Assembly (NCBI GenBank): GCA_028622995.1
Contig: JAJQJQ010000049.1
Location: 1,178,001-1,242,000 of the forward strand
DNA from: Panagrolaimus kolymaensis
Taxonomy: Eukaryota; Nematoda; Chromadorea; Rhabditida; Panagrolaimidae
DNA length: 64,000 bases
Reading direction: 5' to 3'
This document shows, in pieces, positions 36,899 through 48,255 of this stretch (its first letter is position 1; the number at the start of each line of letters is the position of its first letter). Made by a program: the position numbers and the translations under genes. A model generated the notes under the pieces. That model was not told the DNA's origin. It worked only from the letters and a program-made list of their open reading frames with translations, and searched no databases.

Positions 36899-38514
36899 TT
36901 AACAAAGATCATTTTCATCAGCATTGCGAACACAATTAAATCGACAATGTTCGAGATCATCTTGAAGAGATTTGCTTCCAGCTTCCATGAGATTGAGTTT
37001 AAGAGTTAATTGTTCAAAACCACGTTCAATAGCATATGCAGTATCATAAACATCAATACCCATATTTTGTGGATTACCTTGATGAAGGACATCTTCTTTA
37101 GCAGCAGAGAAATCACTTTCAGAGAAACCATTTGATGCAAGATAATTTGCTAGCTTTGTACGTTGACGATCAATTTGTAAATGAAGACTTTTCCATTCTA
37201 ATTGAAGAAGTTCACCTTCCTGATTTAAACAAATATTTATTTAAATTCTTAAAAATGGTTTGAAGCTTATTTATTTTTTTAAATGTATGCTTTCTACCAA
37301 CAAAAAGCAATTTTTTCTATGAGATAAATCCTCACTTTTTGTTTTGTTGACGGCTCTCACCTCCTTGAAACTCAAAGTTGTAGTGAAGTTTTTTTGGTGT
37401 GGTGGAAGTACTTTATTTTCTCCTCTTTTTTTTTCTTCAAAGAGTCTTCCTTTAGTACGTTGCTTTATTTTTGTGTTTTTAGATCTGAGACATTTAAGAT
37501 TAACGAAGTTTCACTTTTTGACTTTATGATCGCATAACTTTTTTGGTAAACATAACAAAACAAAAAATAGCTTCTGTAGAAACTTTCCATCCGATATCAA
37601 AAATTTCAAGATTTAAGAAAAAAGTTTCGATGTTGCTTTTGAGAAATTATGAAAATTAAAACAAAAACAATTTTCATCATATTTTTTTAGTATGCAAAAT
37701 GGTGGAAATGTTGGAGAAGTTCTTGAACGCCTTATCAAAGGTGTAAAAACCATTGAAACCAAAGTTCCATTCTCCCGTGATGATCGACTTGGATGGCTCA
37801 CTTTCTGCCCATCCAATCTTGGAACCACCGTTCGTGCTTCAGTTCACATCAAACTTCCCAAAATCTCAGCTAAACCTGATTTCCAATCAATTTGTGATGG
37901 ATTAAAACTTCAAATTCGTGGTATTCATGGTGAACATTCAGATTCGGTTGGTGGAGTTTATGATATCTCAAATAAGGCTCGACTTGGGTTAACCGAATTT
38001 GAAGCCGTCAAACAAATGTATGATGGAGTTAAACATCTTATTGAACTTGAAAAGAAAGCATAAAAAGTTTTAAGAAAGTAAAAAATAAAAAAAAGTATAC
38101 TAGCTTGGATCTCTTTTTAGAATAATAATAATGTGTTTAAGTTGCTGCTGAATTCCTTTTTTAGGAATATTCGCCTAGTTTTTTCCTTTTTTTTGTAATA
38201 ATAAAAAAAATCCTTAGGATAAAATTTAAAAAAATCTTCTAGCTAGTATAGTATTTTTTTGATCATCAATCTCTTTTATCTGTCTCTTTTTTTTTACCTT
38301 TGGAATGAATTCTCATCGTCCGTCCACGGTTATTTCTTTATTTTTTGTATAATTTATAAATCCATATAACTTTTTTTTCTTGTGATTTGTTTTTTTTTCT
38401 AATAATAAAAAATCTTATCGCATTAAAAAAAATAGTTAGCCTAGCTTCTTGGAAGAAGTAAACAAAGCAAAAAAGACAAAATAAAAATAAAATACCTTTT
38501 CTTACGTCTCTCAT
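36899..38514 (-). CDS. Hypothetical small protein, probable two-exon gene
   Basis: A solid open exon, 36899-37219 (minus), starts after an acceptor (AAATCAG) with [17 protein letters not shown] and runs 106 codons to TAA. It is charged and helix-rich, then [26 protein letters not shown] and a Cys-containing end. It has no ATG near its start, so a 5' exon is needed. A candidate lies at 38506-38565: it has a good acceptor (CTTCCTCCTAG), a donor GTAAG, and a first Met giving MRD in phase with the downstream exon (total about 109 aa). That join is tentative. If right, the 1.3-kb intron contains the arginine kinase exon on the opposite strand. No family is recognised. Confidence 0.5.
37691..38063 (+). 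pseudogene. Arginine kinase, orphan C-terminal exon
   Basis: The exon begins after a TTTTTTTAG acceptor and encodes the last ~120 residues of arginine kinase: [38 protein letters not shown] (substrate/ATP region), [41 protein letters not shown] and a normal stop. This matches the metazoan, especially nematode, enzyme, which makes phosphoarginine. It is undamaged, but the first ~240 residues of the enzyme (including the first catalytic domain and the phosphagen-specificity loop) were not found upstream in this window. Either it is a truncated copy, or the real gene has a very long first part interrupted by other genes. With no visible N-terminus I call it a fragment. Confidence 0.7.
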
Positions 38515-38565
38515 TAATCGACTTTTGACCCCTGAGCTCTCAGTGGAGTTCAAGTTTTTGATGAG

Positions 38566-41500
38566 CTAGGAGGAAGAGAGACTTAGAGGCTATGGCTTCA
38601 AAAAAAAATAAAGTTGAAGCAGGTAGCTAACTAATATAAAACAGTTGACGTACGTACGTAAGTAAAAAGTAAATCAAAGCAATAATGCACAACAACAAAA
38701 TAAAGCAAAAAAGAAAAAAGCTCAAATTGCAACAAACTTGAAAGTTTTTAGAAGAATTATTTCCGGTGGACATACCCAACAACAACACACATATGCTATG
38801 CTATGCGACAACCACGTTGATGATGGTTATGAACGACAACAAGCAAGTGTCGCAATTTATTTCATAGGTCAAAGTTAATCTCATAGCCTCCTCATATTGA
38901 AGTTACTGCTGCTATTACGTTTTCTATTGCTGCTGCTTCACTTTTTACTTTTTTTATATCCAACCACTTGAAAACACATACATATGCGAGATTAAAGAAA
39001 ATGAAAATTCTTTAAGAAATAAAACGAATAGAAAGAAAGAAGAAAAGAAATAATGAATTTCAAAGATCTCTGAATGAGAGATTGAGGGATTTTTTTAGTA
39101 ATGTTGCAAACATTGTATTGAAAAGTAAAAAGTAAAAAATTGATTGAAGAATTCTACTTCTTCATTCTGGAATAAAGCTTGCTTCAATTTCTAAAGAAAA
39201 AATATTGCTTTTTGAAAGTCGCAAAAAGTTCAGATTTCAAAATAAGCTTTTTCATAAATACCAATGATACGAGAAAGGATTTTTGTTGTTGTTAGTTTGT
39301 TTTAGGGAAAATCGACAGAAATTTGTCTGAAAAAATTACCATTAAAGAACTAAGGTGTCAGAAAAATTCTTGTCGGTTAGCATACTTTTGCTTCCTTTTA
39401 TCGATGGACACCAAGCTATTAGTTTTCACAATTTGCTGCCATTGTTTTTTATCAACAAAAAATTTTTCTTCCGGTTTTCAAATTGATGAATTACATATTT
39501 GCCTTTTTTCATATTTAGTGGTTTCATTTATCTTCATTTTGCTTTTGCTTCTCTTTGATTTTTATTGATTTATGCATTTTGTCGCCCATAATCCCAAAAG
39601 CATTAAACTATGTAGGTATCTCATTTCAAAAAAAAAAAGACGACGTAAGCAACCAAGAAATCAAACCAACCAACTAACCAACAACACACGTTTGTTGATT
39701 GCCCGTGCCATTATGCTTCAAACAAGTAAAAAAGCACATTGACAATTGACAACTGTGACACATTTTTTCCTTCATCTTCTTCGGCTGCTGCTGCTATTGC
39801 TTATGTAATAGAAAGAAAGAGGAAATCACTTATTTAGTTTAAGACTGAAAAAGTTGACTTTACAATGCAATGGCATGATTTTTTTGTTTAAAGGAAAAGA
39901 GATATCAACTTTGGCAAAGTTGTCTTTGATTTTAAAGTCCAACAACAGATGGTTTGAATGAAGCATTTGCAAAGAAAAAAGATCGAAAGAAAAAGAATGA
40001 GTAAGGAAAAATTATTTTGAGGGTCAATGCAAGTATGTACATAAGTTTTAATCCAATATATAGCTTTAATTGGCAATAATAATACCGTAGCATTACCGTA
40101 TTTTCGATGGACTCAATGTCATCAAAGGGAGAAGAAAAAAACAGATCATGCGAAGCGAAACAATTTTTGTCTCATTTTTTCCTTCTTTCTTCATATTGCT
40201 TTTTATATTGAAGCTGCTTGTTGTTGATAAATAGTTTAAATGTATTTGGAGGCATTGAATTGGTGTATCTTACTTTAGTGAAGCTAAATTTCACATTTTT
40301 GCTTGTTTATTTCGTTGAAGTTTTTTTGTTTCCCTTTTTTATTTTATTGAAATTTTTTACAAAATTGCTACATATAAAAACTTACAAAAAAACAGTTTAA
40401 AAAAAGTTACAAAAAGTATGATAGTAGCATTACAAAAAAAAATTAAAAAAGTTAATTACAAAAAAAGTGACAAAAGAAAAAAAAGGCAAAAAGGTTATTT
40501 CTATTAAAAGAATGTCCAATATTAATAATCTTCATCATTCATTGGTGATGGATTATGAGCTCTATGATATTGTTGTTATTGAATTCTCTTCTTTCACATT
40601 GGGCTTGATCGCGTTAGATGCTGTTGTTGAAATAAGTAGCATCCGATGAACCGATGGATTGGTGGTTGTTATTTTGAATGGCTTCTCTGACACCACAGGA
40701 ACTAAAAGCTTCAATGGTTAAAAAGCTTTTTTACATCAGAATTTTGCGACCAAACTATTTTACATGGTTTGTGCTTCTGCCAACAATCATCAAGCCATTT
40801 TAATGAAAAGAATTAAAGCTCTGAGAAAAAATATCAGATACAAATAAAAGAAACACAACCAATTTACACTTTTTATTCTTTGACAAATTTGAGTTTTTCC
40901 ATCTGCGTTCACTTTCCTTTTATATCGGTTTCATGGCCTTCAAAAAAATTTCTGTTTTGTGTTTAAAATTAAAAATATTTTTTTGTTCAATGTAAACAAC
41001 TTTGATGATGGGAGTGACCTTTCATGAATTTTTTCCTATTTATTATCATCAGTCGTCGTCAGTCAGCTGACGACTGAAATCTGTTTTCTCTATGTATGAT
41101 TTTTTTTTTTTGCAGCAGCTGCAAACCAAATACATAAAAAAATTATATCTAGAAAATTCTTGTTTTTTTTACTTTTATGATAATGGCCTTGGTGGAGATA
41201 AAAAAATCATATGTCAACATACACACACACCTTTTGACTTTTGGTTGTTGTTGTCATTTATGTATGGGCATGAAACTGTAGTAACAGAAATCACAAGTCA
41301 GCTGTTTTAGTAATAACTTTTTATTATTGCAAAGATCAGCAAAAAAAAGTTTTATCAAAGGTCGAATTGATTCTTGGGTAAAAGTATTTTTTAGCTTAGA
41401 ATAAATCCTTCTAGATTTGTTTAACCAATGAAAAATTTCAATGGAAGGAAGTGTTAAAAAATGGAAGACAAAATAGGCAAAAGATTTTTTGCAAAGCTTT

Positions 41501-41899
41501 GAATGAAAAGTAACAAGCAGCGAAAGTTTCGAAGCATCATTAATGAACGTGCAATTTTAAGCATCTCTCAAGCTTTTTTTTGCTACTTTTTGGTCACCTT
41601 TTTCCATCAAAGCATTATGACTAAATTTTATAGGGTTAATGATTGAGGTAAAATTGCATTTTGTTTAGTAAAGAATAAAGCTATATCGATGCATCAATTT
41701 TTTTATAACATTGTTCGTTTATTACTAATATCTCTAAAGCAAAGATTTCTAAGATCATAACGAATATTTAAGCTGTCGAAGCATCATAACATAACTTTTT
41801 GCTTTCGAATAAACAAACATATCAAACACACATTTATTTTTACAATCAATACAATATAAATGACAAAATATACATATGTAATGAATTAAGTAGGTTGAT
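38566..41899. other. Intergenic, no supported gene
   Basis: Simple sequence and AT-rich DNA, with a CGTACGTACGTA run near 38.65 kb and CAACAA/GCTGCT triplets. Open frames here have no splice partners and no family signature. The run could be regulatory DNA for the flanking genes. Confidence 0.5.
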
Positions 41900-42718
41900 T
41901 CATTTCTTCATTGATTTGGATTTTTGAGAGGATCCCATTTGAGATTTATTTGAAATTACTGATTTCTTTGAGTCCCCATCTTGAGCTCCACGTTTTTCTG
42001 ACATTGATTTCATAGATTTTTGAATCATTTGAGAGCCACCTTCTTTTTGGGATTGTTTGATTGATTCTTTTTGTGACATTTTGGAGTTAATACTACCACC
42101 ACGACCAATAGATTTTCTAGAAAACTTTGAGTTGTCGGCATCATCTTTTGTTGATTGTCCAGCAACAGAGGCATCAGCAGGTTTTCGAAGTAGCTTCTTG
42201 GCTCTCTTGGAATTTCGTTTACAGCAGCAAATGATGATGCTAAAAATACATAATAAATATAAGCAATGAGATAATCGTGTCTATTAGTTAGTCATATCAA
42301 ACAAGACATGGAAATGAAGAGTAACATACACAATGATTATGAAGACCAAGATGACCATTCCACCGATGAGAAAAATCCACCAATAAGTTGCCATAAATGA
42401 TGGTTCTGAAGTTGTAGTAATGAATTGACTTTGAGTTGAATTAAGCTTGATTGGTGATGTTGTTGTCGATGCTGGATCTTCACGTTTGAATCTTGCACCT
42501 CCATCCTAAAAGACATATAACATCAGTATAGTTTTTTTCAAATGTGTCAAAGAAATAAAAGACAAACAACTTACATTATCATATTTTTCTTTTTCTTGTC
42601 CACCATAAGCATTGATAGATTGATGAAATTGGCGTTGAGGTCGAATAACATCACAAAAAGTTGCACCAAATAATACAGCAACGAATATTGATAACTTCAA
42701 AAACCATTTTGCTTTCAT
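41900..42718 (-). CDS. Single-pass membrane protein with Ser/Lys-rich cytoplasmic tail
   Basis: Three exons, transcript order: 42575-42718, 42330-42505, 41900-42239, giving 219 aa with consistent phases. Signal peptide: MKAKWFLKLSIFVAVLFGATF. The short luminal part is rich in Gln/Gly/Thr. The membrane helix is at about 89-110 (WIFLIGGMVILVFIIIVIII), followed directly by CCCKR, a likely palmitoylation site. The tail repeats Ser-Gln-Lys motifs (SQKESIKQSQKEGGSQM, SQKSKSMKK), giving a strongly basic phosphorylation-prone region. I recognise no family. It is small, secretory and with a dominant cytoplasmic tail, plausibly a surface or vesicle protein. Confidence 0.78.
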
Positions 42719-43759
42719 TTTTGCAGCTTTGACGACGACGATGAGAAACTTTGAAAATCAACCAACGAACCGAATGACGAAGTTTGAAAAGCAACAAACT
42801 GACTGAAGAAAAAAAAGTTCGTCAGCGGCAATGAAAAAAATGAAGTTGAAGAATTTTTAAAATTTGCATAACTTTCCTTCCCATTAATTTTCTTTATTTT
42901 TTCGTTAGCTAATTGAGTGTTGGATTTTTTAGAAATATAAAAATAAGTATTTTCGCTACATTGAACTAATATCATTTCGCTACAAAAAATTCTAATACTT
43001 GCTTAAACGAATCGAGCTAGTTTTCCTTTTATATAAATAAAACTTTCATATTTGCTATTTTACTTCAAACTAGCTTACTTGTATTTTACGCTTTAGTGGA
43101 ATAAACTTTTTTTGGGTTCATTAATTGTAAAAATTCCATAAAAGCTCTACGAAATAATTTATTCTAAAACTTTTTGATGATTGCTTAAAAATAAAAAACC
43201 AAATACATTGTTTTTTGGATAAAAAGTGTGTGCGTTATTAGTAACATTAAAAAAAAGGCATTCCTTTAACTATTTTTTGTAGTTTTAAAAATGACACACT
43301 ATTGATATGTGTAAGTTTAAGCTGCTTGAAGCTACTAATTCTTCCTATTTACTGTATAAATTTGATAATTTTCTAAATCTTTTAACTCAAGGAACAAATG
43401 ATGATTGATTTTGATGTGAGTAAAATAAGCCAAAATTTAATCCAAAATATATTAGCCTAATAATAATTATTTGAAGAAGACAAATAAATTGTATCTCCTT
43501 CCACGATTGATTGTCCGCGCTCTTACATTTTTACTGTTGACAAAAATAGCATGTTGCATCCCAAGCTTATATCTTTTTTTTGTTGTTGTTCAAAATCCAA
43601 CAATCTTTTTTCATTCACTTTTTCTCTAAATTTATTTTAAACGACATTCTCCTATCAAATAATACCTTAAGATTTATTTCTCCCCTACCTTTTTATCCGT
43701 GTATTTAAAATATTGTGAAGAACTTTTAACCTTATCATTACTTTTCAGATTTTGGTGTT
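42719..43759. other. Intergenic
   Basis: AT-rich with no gene seen. It ends in CTTTTCAG (43741-43748) shortly before the cullin fragment's ATG. Confidence 0.5.
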
Positions 43760-44424
43760 ATGCGAAAGTCTCGTCCAACCGATAAAATGAAAATTAGAAC
43801 ATTTCCCTGTGAGTTATTTTCCATTTTGTCAAAATTGCTGTATAAACAGTTTACTTGATTTCTTTATCTTCTTAAAATGACGGAACTTTTATTTCAGTCT
43901 AACGTGGATGAACGTAATGCTGACCAACCTTGGGGAATATTGAAGAAGGCTATCAACGACATTTTGAACAAGAATAACTCCGGTTTCAGCTTTGAAGAAC
44001 TCTATCGAAATGCTTACAGCATGGTTTGTGATTTTTAAAGTTTTATCATTTTTAACTGTAGTTTCTTTATAGGTTCTCAACCGGTTTGGTGAAAAACTAT
44101 ATGATGGTGTCAAAGAATCTGTCAATTGTCATTTGGTTGATGCTGTTCGCCCCTCTGTTACTGAAGCGGCTAATACAAACTTCTTGTCTACATTAATTCA
44201 CTGTTTCAATGATCATACCGTTGCCATGGTGATGATTCGAGATATTGTTATGTTTCTTGATTGTGCTTTTGTCAGTCAAAACCGTCGTGATTTGGAACCT
44301 GTTTATAATCTGGGTCTTCAACTTTTTCGTGATCAAGTGGTCAACCAATCTTCCATCAATTATCTTTTAAAAGCAACTATGATTGAATGATTGAAAGTGA
44401 ACGAAAGAAAGAAGCTATCGATTG
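43760..44424 (+). pseudogene. Cullin-3 N-terminal fragment, frameshifted
   Basis: The exon remains are 43760-43808 (KMKIRTFP), 43898-44023 (NNSGFSFEELYRNAYSM) and 44073-44424 (VAMVMIRDIVMFLD, VYNLGLQLFRDQVV). They match the cullin-3 N-terminal repeat that binds BTB substrate adaptors in CRL3 ubiquitin ligases. Two breaks are visible. The first exon ends one base out of phase with the second, so the join runs into a stop. Near 44388 a base is missing, so the frame stops after KATMIE while the expected continuation (IESERKKEAID) is in the next frame. The remaining ~580 residues (cullin homology and neddylation domains) are not downstream. It is a truncated, decaying copy, unless the frameshifts are assembly errors and the rest lies elsewhere. 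Confidence 0.75.
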
Positions 44425-44775
44425 GTAATTTTACTTAATTCAATGATTGTCAAGGTAATTCAATTTTTTTTTATGACATTGAAAGTCGAAGGGATGTCAT
44501 TCAACGTAGTCGACAGCTCTGCTACCAAACATCACTTTTCTGAATATTACATTTTTTCGTCCATTTTCCACGACAATTCTCGTTTTAAACTTAGATTCAA
44601 CCTTTCCCATAATCAAGTAATGACTACCGTAGTATTTAAAAACATAATTAATTCAAAGTTGCTAAATAACGGGAATTTTTTTTTCGTATTCATATTTTAA
44701 AAAAGAAGAAGACACAAATACAAAAATACAAAACTTTTATTTTATATACATTTTATAATTTAAAAAAAAAAACAG

Positions 44776-45183
44776 TTAGTAAATAACTGATTTATATGCG
44801 CCTTTGGCGCTATCATCATTGACAACAGCAGGAGGAGGAGTTGGTGTTGGAGTTGGTGTTGGAGTTGGAGTTGCAGCAGGAGCATATTGACCACCAGCAG
44901 CATATTGACCAGCTTGATATTGACCTCCAGCAGCATATTGACCAGCTTGATATTGACCAGGTTGATATTGTTGACCACCAGATTGTCCAGCTTGATATTG
45001 ACCACCAGCAGCATATTGACCAGCTTGATATTGACCAGGTTGATATTGTTGACTACCAGAAGGTTGAGCAGCTTGAGATGCATCAGCAGTAGGAGGAGCC
45101 ATGTAGGCATATGTTGATTGAGAATTTTGAGGTGCATCCGCAGGTGGAGGAGCCATGTAAGCATAGGTTGATTTTGATGCCAT
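44776..45183 (-). CDS. Gln/Tyr/Gly/Ala repeat protein
   Basis: One exon, 135 aa. The start chosen is MASKSTYAYMAPP (45181-45183); an in-frame ATG ten codons upstream is preceded by an Ile/Asn run and is less likely. Two STYAYMAPP repeats are followed by tandem QYxxGQYAAGG units (residues about 55-105), a TPTPTPTP run, and a charged end (NDDSAKGAYKSVIY). There is no signal peptide or membrane helix. Such low-complexity QGYA proteins are intrinsically disordered; the function is not recognised. A TATAAAA box about 85 bp upstream supports a real promoter. The other frames through the repeat are also open on both strands because the repeats lack stops; they are not genes. Confidence 0.65.
   Translation of the reverse strand: MASKSTYAYMAPPPADAPQNSQSTYAYMAPPTADASQAAQPSGSQQYQPGQYQAGQYAAGGQYQAGQSGGQQYQPGQYQAGQYAAGGQYQAGQYAAGGQYAPAATPTPTPTPTPTPPPAVVNDDSAKGAYKSVIY
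44830..45060. repeat. Internal tandem repeats in the Q/Y/G/A protein gene
   Basis: Near-identical blocks alternate CAGCAGCATATTGACCAG- and CAGCTTGATATTGACC-type units, including a longer duplicated segment (about 44.92-44.97 and 45.00-45.05 kb). Slippage or unequal crossing-over at such a site would change protein length. Confidence 0.7.
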
Positions 45184-45269
45184 GTTGTTGATGTTGATGA
45201 TGATGATAAGCAACGTAACGAAAGCGTTTAAAATAAACTCAACTGAAGCTTTTACATTGATCGATCCGC

Positions 45270-45276
45270 TTTTATA
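45270..45276 (-). promoter_or_regulatory. TATA box of the repeat-protein gene
   Basis: On the minus strand the motif reads CAGTATAAAAGCGG, about 85 bp before the ATG, a typical core-promoter distance once a short 5'UTR is allowed. Confidence 0.5.
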
Positions 45277-45783
45277 CTGTTTTTATGTCATTTATTTAAA
45301 TGCTTTCCCATGTGAACGATGCTTGAAATGATTTTTTGCGATTTTGGGTTATCATGTTGCTTTGAATTTGTAATAGCTCGTGAATATTTTTTCCATTCTC
45401 TGTTTCACTCTGTTCATTTTTTTAGGGTTTCAACAAAATCAATAAAACCTGCACATAAAGATGATGGTATCGTTTAGTGGCACGATCACGGGGATGAGAA
45501 GAACGAATGCTTCAATTCAAACATTGTTTACTCAAAAGTATCAAGAACTTTCAAAACCTCCTGAATCAAATAATCGTCAGTTTTTCTTTTGTGTTTAATG
45601 GTAGCTCTTTTATTGCTTTGGGTAGTCATGGTTCGAAAATAGGATCGTCTTTGATTCACTCGATTGATACCATATGTTATGACTCTTTATGTGAAGTTTA
45701 CTAGTAACGTGAACTTTGACGTGTGCTTTTATTCATCATTTCTTTGTCTTTACATACCACTAACTAATTCCACTTTTTTTCAG

Positions 45784-46010
45784 CTGACGTAAAATCATAC
45801 ACTAGTGTGCTTCATTACAGAGCTGAAGACTTTGTAACATTCATCTATGAAAATCAAACCATTGCGTCAGAGAAAATTTATGTTGGTGGAATTCCATGGT
45901 CATTCATCGTGAAAGCAAAAAAAGATCAATGGTAATAATGGTGCTGCTGCTTCAAACGTCCTTGGATTCTTAGCTCGATGTGGTTATGATTTTGACAATG
46001 ATAATGATAA
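45784..46010 (+). pseudogene. MATH-domain fragment, frameshifted
   Basis: The exon lies between an acceptor (TTTTTTTCAG) and a donor (GTGAG). It reads FVTFIYENQTIASEKIYVGGIPWSFIVKAKK, the 'VGGIPW' core of nematode MATH (BATH) proteins. The frame then hits two stops near 45.93 kb. One base later the sequence continues sensibly (NNGAAASNVLGFLARCGYD). MATH-BTB proteins are adaptors for cullin-3 ligases. Flanking exons of the domain were not recognised, so it is a decayed fragment. Confidence 0.6.
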
Positions 46011-48255
46011 GTGAGTTGCTTTTGAAGTTTTTGTATGGGATATGTGCAAATTAGGATTTTGAAAAGAGAGGAAATTTTGTAATGAATTTGCTATCATTAG
46101 CATCTTTTCCATAGGAATCAAATGTTGTTAATGCATAACTTTTTCTTTATTCCCATTTTTGTTTGCTTTCTGCTTGCAGATGTTCCGCTGCAGTCGTTGT
46201 TTTTTGCCCGTCTTTCATTTTTTTAGTTTGTCGTTTTTTTACCTTTGATAGATTGTAAAAAAAATTATATGGGAAGAAAAAAACAAGCGAAAGATTGTTT
46301 GTTTTTGATGCCCATAGAAAAACACACAAATAAATGTTGCAATGGGTGTGACTTTTTTATATGGGAAGAAGCAATATTTTTTTATGAGAATAATAATTTT
46401 TTTCTTGTTTTTGAAATTAAGATATATTCAAAAATTTGTGTGAAATCTTTCATATGCTCGTTTTATTTGAAATATGAAAATATCAAAATTATGCAAGTTC
46501 AGTAAAGCCGGCGACAGAGACACATTCTTGAAAATGATGACCTAATATATAATACTTTTGTTTTTGCAACAATAATCTTTTATTTTGTTGTTTAGTGACT
46601 TTTTTAAAGTGTTTTTTTTTTCTTAGATACAACCGCCATAAGCAAAGACACTTTGAGTATCCAAGAAAAAATTACAAAAATCAATAATGGATTTTAAAGG
46701 TTTAACTTCCGTGGCTTATAATTACGGTAGCGGCGTCAGAAGTGTCATAATAATTTGGTTGTTTCTGAAAGTTGAGGTAATGCTTACTCAAACTATTCAT
46801 GAAATTAATAGGCACCAAAATAACCAAAGTTAATTTTTTAATTGTAAGAAATTTCAAAACTAAAAAACAAATAAAAGTATTTTCTTTTTTATTATCTTTT
46901 AAAATAACATACATTGGAATTAGAAAGGCCAAAAGATCTTTTATTTAACATTTAAAAAAAGTTCAATTTTTTTAAAATTCCTAAACCATCAAAAAAAAGT
47001 GAAGAAGAAACAAAATGATTGCTATTCTTTACTTGAAGCTTTTCTTTCTTGCTGCCGCTTTTGATAAAAAAAGGATATTTGCCAATGGGAGAAAAAAAAG
47101 AAAGAAGAAGAAAAGCTTGAGTTATTTTATTCCCTAAAAAATCTTTTTTTGACTTTGGTAATCGCTTTATTGGGTCGAGTTTTTTGTTCATCAATGTCCT
47201 TTTCTTTCTCCTTCCCTCTCTCTTTTTTTGTCATTTAAAGTCTCGTGAAATACTTATTTAAAATATAAACATTCATAAACATATTTCGAAATACTTCATC
47301 CAATCTTTATTCCTTTTCCTTTTTTTTTTGATTGGTTTAAAACAAAGTGTCAAAAGCGCAGATAAGAAAAAAAAAGTTGGTTAGTAAGTTACCTTATCAA
47401 TGAAATAATCAAGAGACTATAGACAACGACAAACAACAACGTGCAAGAAAAGAATAACCGCAATCATGCAACAACAACGCGACCATGGGTTTTGATTTTT
47501 GCAAGTTTTTCTTCCGGTTTTGTGTCTCTCTCATTTTTAACCTAATCTTTTTCTTCTCTCTTTTGTGCTTTTTTTATGATAGACGACAATAAAAAGGTTA
47601 TCAATCTTTGACCAAAAAAAAAGAGAATATGTGTATCATAAACTTTCCCGCAACCGCGGGTTGTTTCTGTTGCGACTACTCCTTCGCGAAATTTCCAAAT
47701 CTTTAATCTAAAAAAACCAACCACGCGAGCAGCTCATAATAAAATTCTTATGGCACATGGCGAGAGAAAAAAAAAGTTAGTTAGTGGGAGGCGGGTGAAA
47801 ATGTTAATCGGTTTACAATCACCTTCATCATCATCGAAAAAAACATTCTTGGATAAGGGTTGCCTTTTAAATTTAGTCATATTTTTATTACTGGGAGTAG
47901 TGATTTGAATAGTTTGAGAATCAGAAATGCTTTTCCTTTGCTAGCAGTAAACCTTTTTTAGGTTCAATAAGTTATAAAGAAAATCAGAATTTGTTTGAAA
48001 AATTAACTATACTTGGAAAGCCCAAATAGATTAACCGCTAAAAATTACCAAGAAAATTGGATTTACACGTTTTTGTATGTTCGCGGTTTTCGTGATTCAT
48101 AAAATTTGCATAAATTTTTACATGTTTCCATTTCATCATCGTTTTGCATTAAAAAGGACGTTTTTCAGATTTTACAGTCTTCCTTCTCCTGAGTTTCATC
48201 AATTTTTCATCAATTTGTTCGCTCGCTCGTTCGTCATCATCAAACAACAAAGAAA
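46011..48255. other. Intergenic, no supported gene
   Basis: AT-rich. A small GC inverted repeat (CAACC, loop GCG, GGTTG) sits near 47.65 kb. No coding chain was found. Confidence 0.5.

Noticed and set aside
38095..38115. TATACTAGCTTGG as another copy of the hairpin family
   Set aside because: Leader matches but no GC stem-loop follows.
44841..45117. Plus-strand frames through the Q/Y/G/A repeat
   Set aside because: Antisense shadows of the minus-strand repeat gene; repeats without stops leave every frame open.
47640..47670. GC hairpin CAACC-GCG-GGTTG as a third member of the TATACTAG hairpin family
   Set aside because: It lacks the TATACTAG leader and could be chance.
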